Assembly (NCBI GenBank): GCA_051294375.1
Contig: JBJCIZ010000239.1
Span: 2,245,476-2,309,475, forward strand
DNA length: 64,000 nucleotides
DNA from: Paraspadella gotoi
Lineage: Eukaryota > Chaetognatha
Direction of reading: 5' to 3'
Below, one piece after another: positions 46,974 to 57,120 of this stretch. Under the pieces are notes generated by a model. It made no database searches. It was not told where the DNA came from and saw nothing but the letters and a program-made list of their open reading frames with translations. Within the stretch, counting starts at the first letter, position 1; the number at the start of each line of letters is the position of its first letter. Both the position numbers and the translations under genes were made by a program.

Positions 46974-48106
46974 CTGCGCCTTCCCGCCTGGCCGTTTCCC
47001 GGCTTGGTGGCGCGCTTTTCACCGTAACGCGCGCAGCCTCTTTCACAGCGATAGGCTGCGTCTCCAAATTTCAGGTGAAATTGACAAACTTGCTTCAATC
47101 GAGAAGAGGTGGCGTTCTCGGGTTTTCCAGTTTGCGCGCCAGTGGCGCCGGGGGCGTGGTTTGGCCGAGCGGAAAAGGTGGGGCGTTCACGGCGTCGATT
47201 CACCGCATTGACCTCAGGGTGCTGCTCCTCCTCGCTGGAGAAGGAAAATTCGTCGTCGTGCGTGATGAGGTTGATTGATGAGGCGGCGCTCTTGTAGAGT
47301 GGCTTCCCGGCCGCGTCGAAGTGTTTGTCGGCTATGGCGGCCAGTTCCGCTGCCGTTGATGCTTCGGCGCGGTCCATGACATTCGCTTTGATCGACGACG
47401 GAAGACCTCTGATGACCAGCTCCTTTCGGATATCGTCGATCGTCACCGTCGACGATTTTTCCACAAGGCGGGCCAGGTGTTGTGACGGGCGCATGTCATC
47501 ACGGGCGATTTGGGCGTCGAGGAGCATCTCGGCCTGACGACGCTTCGTGAGACCGTATTCAGTGCGCAAGTAATCGATAAAAGCCGTCCACCTTGGCTCC
47601 GATGGCTCTCCGTACAGAAAGGCGTTGATACGTGGGTCGACGTCGACAGAAATTTTCGCCTCCAAAAAGGCGAATTTGTCCTTTGCTGTGATGACTTTTG
47701 CTCGCGTATACGCGGCTTCTATCCTTCTAATCCATATTTCGATGTTGTTGCGGTCGAAAGGCGGCAGGTCCGGTTTCTTAGGTTTCTCCGATCGGGCGAG
47801 CGCCTCCTGCGCGGCGCGCGTAGCGGCCATGGCGGCGTCTAGTGCCGCGCGAAGTGCTTCGACTTCAGTCTGTGTTGGCGGGGCCTCTGCCATATCCGCG
47901 GCGTCCGCGAAGGCTTCCGGATTGATCGGAGGAAAAACAAACACCGTTGGAGTCTCTGGGGCTCCTTGACCAACCGCTGGGGGAGCTGCGACCTCTTCGT
48001 CGGCGATGCCGGGCGAGGGAGAGAGACGACCGCGACCGAGTGAGGGTGGGGCGCGGAGAACGGCTGCTTGGGACCTCGTGGTGACGCTCGGAATTGGAGG
48101 CGGCAT
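46970..48106 (-). CDS. Ty3/gypsy gag protein
   Basis: This 378-residue structural protein forms the particle that packages the element's RNA. After a Pro/Ala-rich N-terminus and a helical Ala-rich stretch (about 75-107) comes PPFDRNNIEIWIRRIEAAYT, a typical start of the retrotransposon gag domain, with LAEFLYGEP-like features (INAFLYGEPSEPRW). Near the C-terminus is CQFHLKFGDAAYRCERGCARYG, a Cys-His-Cys-Cys motif instead of the classic CCHC knuckle; the dead element at 25-27.5 kb has a matching CSYHYNFDSKAFKC. The ATG at 48106 lies about 107 bases after the primer-site-like sequence. The stop TGA overlaps the GTG of pol. Confidence 0.9.
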   Translation of the reverse strand: MPPPIPSVTTRSQAAVLRAPPSLGRGRLSPSPGIADEEVAAPPAVGQGAPETPTVFVFPPINPEAFADAADMAEAPPTQTEVEALRAALDAAMAATRAAQEALARSEKPKKPDLPPFDRNNIEIWIRRIEAAYTRAKVITAKDKFAFLEAKISVDVDPRINAFLYGEPSEPRWTAFIDYLRTEYGLTKRRQAEMLLDAQIARDDMRPSQHLARLVEKSSTVTIDDIRKELVIRGLPSSIKANVMDRAEASTAAELAAIADKHFDAAGKPLYKSAASSINLITHDDEFSFSSEEEQHPEVNAVNRRRERPTFSARPNHAPGATGAQTGKPENATSSRLKQVCQFHLKFGDAAYRCERGCARYGEKRATKPGNGQAGRRR

Positions 48107-48195
48107 CTATTGAGTTGCGCGGGCGTCTTGGCGTTGATCTGACTCGTAGAAGGTTGGTGGGAGTCTCGAGTGATGCTCGAGAGTCTTGAAAAGTT

Positions 48196-48213
48196 CGAAG
48201 TTGGGGTCACCAA
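48196..48213 (-). promoter_or_regulatory. Primer binding site of the gypsy element
   Basis: On the minus strand TTGGTGACCCCAACTTCGAA follows directly after CCACA, the expected LTR end. The TGG start and position are typical of a tRNA primer site. It resembles TTGGTGAGCCCGACTTCCGA of the TRIM family in this window. The tRNA was not identified. Confidence 0.6.
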
Positions 48214-48400
48214 TGTGGCGAGCGTTTGCTAATCGCCACGCGTGTCTCTGCAGTTTCTGCTCAGGGTTCTTCGAGATAATAGACCAGAGATGTGCCAGAA
48301 AGCGCAAAGGTGTTGGTATGTGGCTGTGTTCGAATAGATAGAGCAGGAAGCGAGCGCAACGCGGTATATGAGAGAGAGAGAGCAACACATGATAGCGATT
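48214..48400 (-). mobile_element. Partial 5' LTR of the gypsy element (outer end unknown)
   Basis: The sequence just before the primer site ends in CA and includes a TATATACC segment near 48370 that could be a TATA-like box, plus a short CT tract. The start expected from the 3' side (TGTAGGATTCGATCG) was not found between here and 49.6 kb, so this LTR is truncated or mis-assembled and its length cannot be given. Confidence 0.4.
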
Positions 48401-49640
48401 TCAGGATATTAAAGAGAACATCTGATATGCCCCTAAACAACGAAGAGCGAGATGAAGCATAAATAACAGTTAATCACTATAAGCGTAAGCCAATCGGGCG
48501 GGGGGGGGACGAGAGGTAGACACCTGAATGACGGGGATCGGGGGGGCGGGCGGGGCGGGGCGAGGGGGGGGGGCGGGTGAATGACAATGAAGATTTAACG
48601 GTGTAAGAATTCCTTAGTGAGACAGGAAAGGGATAATAAGTCATAACAATAGAAACTATAAAATTACTACTAGTGATGGATCTAGTAAAATGGAATGCTT
48701 ATGATGTTTTATTGTTCTAACATGATTATACTATCATGTTATAATAATTAGCGTAATTTGAATATCTAATTTAAGCTATTGAGATGGAGAGAATACATTA
48801 AGCACTGGTCGTGACTGATAAGTCCGGGATCAAATCCAGAGATGATTATTTTATTTTGACATTAATAAATGTGTTTATAAATAGACTTAGTGTAGTATGT
48901 TAAAAACGGATCATTTTAAAATTTAATGCGGATTCGCCGAGACTCTCAGCTGAGCAGAGGACGAAGATAATTAACTTAATCTTAGCGTGGTATCCTGCTA
49001 AGCTAATCTTGAATTTAAAAAATTAGGGGCCGAATTGCCGAATTAAGATAAAGAGCCGGTTGCGACGAAAGGAGGCCGAAGAGAGAGTCCAACGGAGTCA
49101 AATTTTTTTTTAAAGATGCAGATTGTTGTGTGTTTTTTGTTCCGAGGGAAAATGACGCTGCGAAGAGACCCCGTTCGGTGCATGCCTTTGGCAAAGAAGT
49201 TTGCGTGAACATATGGTACAGTCTATGATGCGGGAAGTCTAAAAAAAACAGACCACAACAAGTTGATCGTATGACTAATTTAAAGTTTAAGTCTATTTTT
49301 TTGTTGGAAGGAGGAAGGAAAAGATTAATTAATTCCCGGGCGGACGAAGGATTATAGAAAGGGTAGAGGGCTGATAAGAGAAATAGCGGGATGGGGCTAT
49401 CATAGCTTTGGCCGATAATTAGATTTTAGAGTTTCCCATACGATGGGATTTCGAAAGAATATTTAATGTCGATTCAAAAAAAAACAAAACAGAAAACTAA
49501 AGATGAGATAATTAGTAAATGTTTTGGAATATTCAATATTGAATATTGAGACGCTTCTAAATACCAAGTAATATCGTTTTGAAATAGTGAATAACAAAAG
49601 CAAAGAAGGATGAAGCCTGACGTAAAAGGTTCGAATGATA
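48400..49640. other. Spacer with a G-rich tract
   Basis: No gene is recognised. At 48498-48577 there are several runs of 4-10 G separated by short spacers, able in principle to form G-quadruplexes and also typical of a troublesome assembly point. The remainder is AT-rich. Confidence 0.5.
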
Positions 49641-50350
49641 TTTGGGGATTACGACGGTGATTTTATTTTATAAGATATGCACAGTAACGAAGTCGAAGTT
49701 TGCATTCAGGTCGAGCGACGAAAACCCTCGAATGGATCGGAGAGCAAAGGATCCGCACGCAAACGATTGGCCTCTCGTGACTCGTCTGCTCGCGCTTGGC
49801 GACTCATTCTCTCTCCTCAAAAGAAGATAGAAAAAAAAACTCGAAGCCGCCCCGCCCGCCCCCATCATCAGCGCGAATCGCACTCCTTCGCGCGCACGTG
49901 AGCTCTGGCGTATCCGCGGTGCGACTCGAGGTTTCTCCCCCATCCGCGTGCACGGTACTTTCTTCGTCGCATGCACGTGACTTTCTGCGCCCGTTGCGGC
50001 GGTCGCAAGGCCTCGGCGACGAGAATCGTTACTCTCGCGTGATACCCGCCCTAATCCGGATCACTCCAGCGTTTCTCTCTCTTCGTCTCTCGTCGCTGCT
50101 CTCTCTCTCTCGCTCTCTCTGCTTCCTCCACCTGCCGTGTCACCCGTGCCCTCTCTCTGCTCCTCGTTGCTTGCGTCCGTCCTGCGCCGTCCTCTCTCTC
50201 TCCCTCTCTCCTTCCCTCTCTTTTCACCCTCTCCCCCCCTCGATTGCACAGTGACAGCGAGATAACGTTCGTGTTTCTTTCATCTTTGTAATTATTTCTC
50301 GAATCACGGCCAGACTTTTTTTTATCATTACCGGCATAGAATCTCATTAG
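49640..50350. other. GC-rich, CpG-containing island with CT-rich tract
   Basis: The first ~340 bases are CpG-rich (CGTCGCATGCACGTG-like words near 49964). The next ~220 (50040-50260) are CT-rich. In AT-rich genomes this can mark a promoter or first exon, but no ATG-donor combination could be supported on either strand. Open frames on both strands are compositional. Confidence 0.35.
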
Positions 50351-52488
50351 CAAAAAAAAAAGAAAACAGGCACAACTGATAGAATCAAAACTCGAAAAAT
50401 TGAATCATAAAAAAAAAATCCTTTATCCTAAAGAATATATCGATGTATTGAATTGTTTTTTTGTTTAACCGTATTTTATTTTTTTGTATTTATACTACGA
50501 TAATCATGATTTCCCTAGCTTGGTCCTTTCCTCTGTGTACACTGTACAGCCCACGTGTAAAATTAGCTGTTCATAGATTCATAGATTCATAGATCATAAT
50601 TCTTGCAAGTCAGATAAGAAAATGAATCAACCTAGAATGATGCCTAGTACTTACGTTTTATCATCTGCTGAAACGATATCTTTGATTCTGCATCCCGCCG
50701 AAAATGTAGCATCCATGCCTCATGACTTTGCCATGTAACTAGATTTCCGTGGAATTATATTATTTCTCCAATGTGATATGGTTAAACTTATTTCTCTCGA
50801 GCTCAAAGACGTTTTTCTGGTGAGAGAAAGAGGGACATGATAATCCCCTTCCATCGGAGGTTGAAAGATTCAACCAGGCAAAATGCTTTCGGATGATATC
50901 GAAGAATAAATAATTCACGTCACATTTGATGCGCAGCGAATAGGAAATGGGGGGGGGAAGTTTTAAATCAGAAAAGATCTCGGATCAACGTCGCGATTCC
51001 GGGAAACCTCTCACGTGGTTTTTTTTTTTTTTTTGGCCTGGATGTGAGAGTGGGGAGGTAAGAAAAAATATTTTTATCATCGCAAAATTATGTTAACAAC
51101 TTTTTGAACCTTGAATTAATGGCGTTTGAATAAATTTAGTCCGAAAACCGAAGCGACTCATGGCGATCGAAAAATTCCAGATTTTTTTTTTTTTTAAAGG
51201 CTTCGATGGTATTTGTGGATTTTAAACGGCCGTGCTCCAAAAAAAAATGTGAATAACTTAAGGCCTTAACTTAGGGCCTAAGTTAAATGCGGCGGGAAAC
51301 TATTATCATTAATCGAAATACTATTTTAGGCCTGTAATGAAAAGACTTGGAATAACATTCCATCGTAAAAAATTCATCTTTTGAAATTTGCGTTTTTTTT
51401 GTTTTTGCTTCCGTTTTTCTTTTCTTCTCTTTTTTTCCAACGCCTATGGCTATGACAGTTTTTGTTTTTGAAAGATAAAAAATAAAAAATAAATGCCTAT
51501 TGAGCGAATTTAAAAAGTTTATTTTTTTCCTCCGTGCTATTTGTGTACAAAAATGTACTAAACGTTTGATACAACTACAAATAATCATTAATCAGCCTTC
51601 CTGTAAAAAAAAAAACCAACAAATAAAGTCTCGATTTATTGACCTCCATCATGAGATATTCTTTTTTAAAAAAAAAATAATATATAGTTAGTCGGATACA
51701 ATAAAAGCATCGGGTCGCGTTTCGCAATCACCCACGGTCAAGGTTTTTTCCACCGTAGTGAGAAAGTGAGTGACAGCGAGTAGAAAAAGGGCTCCACATT
51801 ATCCAACCGAACAGCGATGTAGGACAAGAAAGCCATTACCGATGGGGGATTGGGAAGGCGGCGCAATTTGCTGCCTGTGACAAGGAGATAAGGGGGAGAG
51901 GGGGGGAGTGGGTAGGGGGGGAGAAGAGCGGATTGGGGGGGAGAAGGGCGGATCGAAACGAAGGCGGATCACAGACGATATATATTGGAAGAAACATGAA
52001 CCTTGAATTTTCTGCCAAGAAATAAATTGCGTTTTAGAAGCGGTACTAAGATAAAGGGAAAGATTCCGAGCCGTTTACAAAGCGTCGTTGTTGTTCAGGG
52101 GGGGGTCTCTTCGGGTTCAAATGAGAGAAAGTCACGTGACCATCGTGGGTGAATAAAATCGTAGTTGAGTTGTCAACGGTTGTTGTCGTTGTTGTGAATT
52201 TTGGCCCCTTTGTTTATTTATTCATTTTTTATTTATTCTATAATGATAATCACAATGAAAAACCTAATGAATGTACAAAGTACAATGTACAATGAACATG
52301 TGCTTGAGTATGTACAAGAGCGAAAACAACTATCTTCGTGAAAAGTAAGATATATATATAATTATATATATATGTTGAATAAGCAATTTGTATTTGCGCG
52401 CAACATAATGAGCAGTTAAGGAAGTAAAGGAAGTAAAAGAGTATTAAAGACAAATTAACTAGGCCGACATTATTGACCAACGTGTTAA
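50350..52488. other. Intergenic region, downstream of the zinc-finger gene
   Basis: AT-rich sequence with homopolymer runs and a (TA)n stretch at 52351-52372. Nothing codes here as far as can be seen. The part next to 52488 is the probable 3' UTR of the minus-strand zinc-finger gene. Confidence 0.5.
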
Positions 52489-52491
52489 AAG

Positions 52492-52956
52492 TCAGACATA
52501 TTCCGGCGTGGGTTCAAACTCTCGTGGCAACCGACCCCGCCGCCTTCGCTCGAGCGCATCCTCAGCAGCAGCCGCCGCCGCGTCGGCAGCAGCCTGCGCC
52601 GACGCGGCCGTCAATCGCCCTTCCACGAAGTCCTCGTCCAACCCGTGTTCCTTGACGAGGTGATACTTGAGGTACATGGAATAGCTGAGCCTCTTGGAGC
52701 AGATGGGGCAGCGGTAGTGGCCTTGTGGCGAGAGGATGGATGAGAGGGAGAAGTCGATCCCCGCAAACGGATCCACCGCGGCGGGAGGATCGATGGAGGC
52801 GGCGCCGTTGCTTTTCGCCGCGCTGTTCGGCTGGAGCTGGGCTTCGTCATCCTGATCAATATTTTGGGGTGAGAATAACAACAAAATCGCTCATCGTATT
52901 CTTAGGAAATTTGGAAATAATTTTAGAATTGATAGATTTGCACCGATGGTGTTTCT

Positions 52957-53011
<55 letters not shown>

Positions 53012-55702
53012 CTCTCCCCTTCCTTACAAAAATAAAAACCATATTGTATAATAAGTCAATTCCATTTCAAACAATCGATATTTTTCATATTGTTAGCCCT
53101 TTTTCTTTCGCTCACCGCCGCCGCTTGGTCGGGCTCTCTTTTCGCGATGACGTCAGAATCGATGAAAAACGACTTGGATTTGACGGACGTCGTTTTCTTC
53201 GAGTAAGAGGCTAATGGCCGCATGGTGACCTTTAAGGACAGAAAAGTTCCATAACTTTATCAATCTATACAGTTGGTACAAACAATATGAAAATTATCTA
53301 TTCGTTAAGGTTATTTTGCTTTCTGACTTTAGACTAGCGATGGTAGTTTAAGACTTCTATCCCTCTTGCTAGGTTTTTTAATTATATTAAAATCAGGCAA
53401 AGCTTTCAATCAAGAGACTATTTTACAATTTAGTTTTTTAACCCCCATTTACGGTTTTTATCATTATTATCATTAATGAGAACAATTTCCGGTACATATC
53501 CGTGTCCATTGGACAACTCGCCTTAGATGACGTCGTAGACTTCGGCGGCGACACTCTGGCTCCGAGAATTTCCAAAACGTTATCGTCGTCGTCGTCTTCT
53601 TCTCTTTTAACGATAACAACGTCGTCGCCCAGCAACTGTTCGGATTTTACAGGGATCGCCGCCGCCTCCTCGACTTTCACTTCCATCGCTTCTTTCTCCG
53701 CTTTCGCCTTTAAAAACTTCTTCGTGGTCGAAGCGCACCGAACCGTCTTCTTGTGCTTAGCGTAGTAAGTCGGATTGCGAAAACTAATTCCGCAAGGTTC
53801 GCACGCGTAATCGGCGGATTTGTGCGAATAAGTCGCGTGCGTCTGGAGATGTTTGCCCACGTTGAAGCGTCTGGAGCATATCTCGCACTTCATCTGCAGC
53901 CAGGGAAAGGTGGTGTAGAAAAGTCCGCCGTGGTTGTCTATGAGGTGGTCGCGAAGTTGCTCCGCGCTTGGAAATTGAACCCGGCAGAGATAGCACTCTG
54001 GCTGCTCGTCGAACAAGGGCGTCATGCAGTGCTTGGTCATCATGTGCTCGATCGCTTCCAATTCGCTCGTCAATTTACAGCTGCAGACGATACAAACGAG
54101 GAGAGTGCAGGAAGAGTCGCTCAGAGAGGTTCGAGAGAGGGTGTTGGTGAGGTGCGGGTGAGCAGCGGCGCAGGCGCGGGCGTGAGGGTAAAACTGCTGC
54201 TGCTCCTTGAAGTTTTCATCGCAGGTGGGGCACGCCTATGGAAAGTTTGGAATAAATGAACAGGCGACTCAAATCATTACGACGACGACAAATATAATTA
54301 ATATTAATATTGAAGAGACAGTAATTATTGATATGTGTTAATGACAGAACCGTTCAATATAAGCAGTCCCTGAGCTTCGGATCAGGCTGTAACACCGTGT
54401 TACAGGCGGGTTAAGCGCCCCATCCCTCTTAACTGCTAGGCAGCCACCGGTCTAGAAACCCGGACCTTTGGGTTGGGAGGCGAATGACTTGCCTCCGGCA
54501 CCAATGGCCGCTGATGAACGGTTGGTGGATTTTAATCCACCATAATATGTATTTATATTATAAATAAGTAAATAATTAAATTATAATAAGTAAATTTTGG
54601 GGTTTTTGAATAAACCTTTGAAAAAAAAATAAACATCGAAAAGTTTATAAATATTAGTTAATAAATTTTAAAATATTAAACAAACGGAAACAATTAATAA
54701 ACTACGAAAATGACTTCAAACCTTAAGCAAAACGACTCCCGCGCATCTATGAACCGACTCCATGTGTCTCAACAGAATGTTCTCCGAACTGTAGATCATT
54801 TCGCAGATCGGGCAAGAGAATTGAATCTGGGACCCCACTCGTCCGCCGCTCGTAGTGGGCGTGGCGGGCGGCGCCGGCGAGGCACGACGAGAACGATAGG
54901 ACTTGGCGGCGACGAGCGGCTTCACCTCGAACCGTTCCTGCCGCTTCTGGGAATAGGTCAGGCCTTTGAGTTTAAGCCGATGGGCCATGCGATGGGCGGA
55001 GGACGCCGCAGCCTCGGCGGCGTAGGCGGCGGCCACGGCGGCGAAACTCTCCTCGGCGGCGGCGGCGGACTTTGGGGAGGCGGGTTCGATGAGGACCATG
55101 TCGTTGTCGGACTTTTTCGATGTCGGCCGAGAGTCGGTGTCGGCAGAGCGATTCTTTTTCTTTCTCTTTACCGACGATATACTTTTTTCCAGAACCGGAG
55201 ATTCAGAGCGGAGTTTGGACTTGACCGACGCCTTGCCCGACGCCTTGCCCGAAGCCTTGCCCGACGTCTTTCCCGATGCGATGCCCGACGCCTTGCGCGA
55301 TGTCTTCGCCTCCTCCGACGTCTTGCCCGTCACGGGCGCCGACACTTTTGAAGAATCTTTGGCCGATGCCTGGCTCGACACCGCCTTGCCCGACGACTTG
55401 GCCGACGCTTTGGTCAGATTTTTGGAGCGAACCATTTCTGGGCGTGCCCTCTGCACAATGAGGTGACTCTGGGTTCGAAAAACTCTCCATCCCGATTTAC
55501 GACGCGGTTTTAACGTCGACGTAACTCGAGCAAAGATGTCGTCGAGGGAATCGGCGATGCCGCCGCCGCCGTCGACCACGAGATGCTTCCCCGTGGAGTG
55601 GATCGTCCACTGGCTCCGCGGACACAGCTCCGCCTTGACTTCGTCCGTTACCGACTTCAGGTCCGGGTCTTCGGTCGAGGACGACGAAGAGATGGCGCTC
55701 AT
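52492..55702 (-). CDS. C2H2 zinc-finger protein gene, four exons modelled
   Basis: Exons on the minus strand: 55702-54722, 54235-53453, 53229-53116, 52851-52492; all junctions are in phase 0 and total about 745 residues. The start MSAISSSSSTEDPD follows an acceptor (CTTTCGCAG), so there is a 5' UTR intron. Exon 1 has a conserved-looking block (SQWTIHSTGKHLVVDGGGG), then Lys-Ala-Ser-Gly repeats (KASGKASGKASG) and finger CPICEMIYSSENILLRHMESVH. Exon 2 has CPTC...H...C, CYLCRVQFPSAEQLRDHLI, CEICSRRFNVGKHLQTH and CEPCGISFRNPTYYAKH fingers and an acidic tail. The last exon has CPICSKRLSYSMYLKYHLVKEH. Classical C2H2 fingers bind DNA, so a nuclear regulator is likely (inference). The donors after exon 1 (AAG|GTTTGA) and exon 2 (ACC|GTAAAT) are weak, so two adjacent genes are possible. 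The ortholog is not recognised. Confidence 0.7.
52960..53004. repeat. (CT)n microsatellite in an intron
   Basis: A CT tract with one G interruption in the last intron (52852-53115) of the zinc-finger gene, on the plus strand. On the transcribed strand it is GA. Confidence 0.9.
53262..53415 (+). repeat. Short interspersed repeat (~150 bp family), copy 2
   Basis: A diverged copy with TTGGTACAAACAATAT, CTATTCGTTAAGG, TCTGACTTTAGAC, GTAGTTTAAGACTTCTATCCC and AGGCAAAGCTTTCAATCA in the same order as 61565-61725. It lies in the intron between exons 2 and 3 of the zinc-finger gene. Confidence 0.5.
54311..54544 (-). mobile_element. Solo TRIM-type LTR in an intron
   Basis: A 234-bp LTR on the minus strand (TATGGTGGATTAAAATCC to CTGTCTCTTCA), flanked by ATAT on both sides (54307-54310, 54545-54548). 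It sits in the first modelled coding intron of the zinc-finger gene, in the same orientation as the gene. It is one of the least decayed LTR copies. Confidence 0.88.
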
Positions 55703-57012
55703 GGCGAGAGGGAGTGGCGCTGCGAAAGGTTGAAACGAGAAACAAAACGTTTTGAAAATAAATATTCCCATTTCGAAAAGAATTTTCAGCATTTCAAATT
55801 AGAATAAACTTAATTACCTTTTTAAGTAAAGTTTTGAACCTTGGCGCCAATGAAAACTATATGAGGATCGATAATTAAAATGGAAAAAGCGAAGGGGCCA
55901 GTGAACAATTAGATAACGATAACTTAGCTGACGCCAGGCTGCATTTGCTGAGTAATCATTTGGCGCTGCACATCTTTGACAGTTTATGAAACAAAAGGAC
56001 AAGACTAGTAATATTGAATTTTCCAAGAAATTAATTTATTTTAAACTATCAGAGGTCAAAACAGCGTTTTATCGCGTAAATATTTTTTAAAATGAAAATA
56101 TAATTAAAGATGCGTCGCCAAGAATAATTTAAATAGGTAAAAATATTTTGACGATGCCATTTTTTCTCGGTGCTGGGCATGAATCCGGTGCCTTTTGTTT
56201 ACGTATTTCATGATTAACGTTTTTTTTTCGTTGTTTTTGTGATCGGTAGGTGTCGCTACGAGTAGCATAACGGAGCTTGTTGGGAAGGATTAGACAAATG
56301 ACAATCCATTTTTTTTCTTTTCTCTTTTCACCGAATTTAAATTTCAGTTGTGAAAAATACATAACAGTGATAACTAATTATATTACCAAGTTAATTCGGT
56401 TCCTAATTTGTTTGTTGAAAATTGTAAACAAACGAGTTTTCTTCTGCTTTTGTTGATTATTTTTAATCGTCGCAGTTTTTATCAGAATGTACGGGTAGCT
56501 AGATAGATCATATAGGATTATAGGTGCATTAACAGAAACACGAAAACATATTCTCAAATTCAAAATAAATCACACAAAAATCAAATCCGTATGTTTTCGT
56601 TCATTAAAGATACGTTTAAAATTCGTTACAGAATTATCAAAAAATACATAATTTAATTTTACCAAGTCGATTTTAATCTAAAAAAATTGCAGAAAAAAAA
56701 ACAAGAGAAAATACAAAGAAGAGAAAAGAAAGGAAAGTGATCGAAGAGTAAAAAAGAAAATACAAAAGGAGAGAAAAGAAGAAGAGAAAGAAGATGATGA
56801 GATTGAGAGAAAAAGAGTTGAAGACGGATTCGATGAGAAGAAGAATGGAAGAAGATGTAAGAAGGAGAAAGAAGAAGAAATGGAAGGAGAAAGAAGAAGA
56901 AAGAGGACGAGGAGCATTTTCCTTAGATCCCCGTTTAAATCCCTGACTAGATTAAGGGGGTTTTACACCGCTTCCCTTTCCTGTGGCTTAATTCGCATAG
57001 AATCTTATTTGC
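55703..57012. other. Upstream region of the zinc-finger gene
   Basis: The acceptor CTTTCGCAG of the first coding exon is at about 55720. The untranslated first exon and promoter should lie further right but were not located. A purine-rich tract (GAAGAAGA words) covers about 56690-56910. Confidence 0.4.

Positions 57013-57120
<108 letters not shown>

Noticed and set aside
43524-48000. Plus-strand open frames of 60-196 residues over the gypsy element
   Set aside because: They are antisense shadows of the GC-rich gag and pol genes.
49796-50254. 152-residue plus-strand protein in the CpG/CT-rich island
   Set aside because: It is driven by CT and CG bias, with competing frames on both strands and no splice or family evidence.
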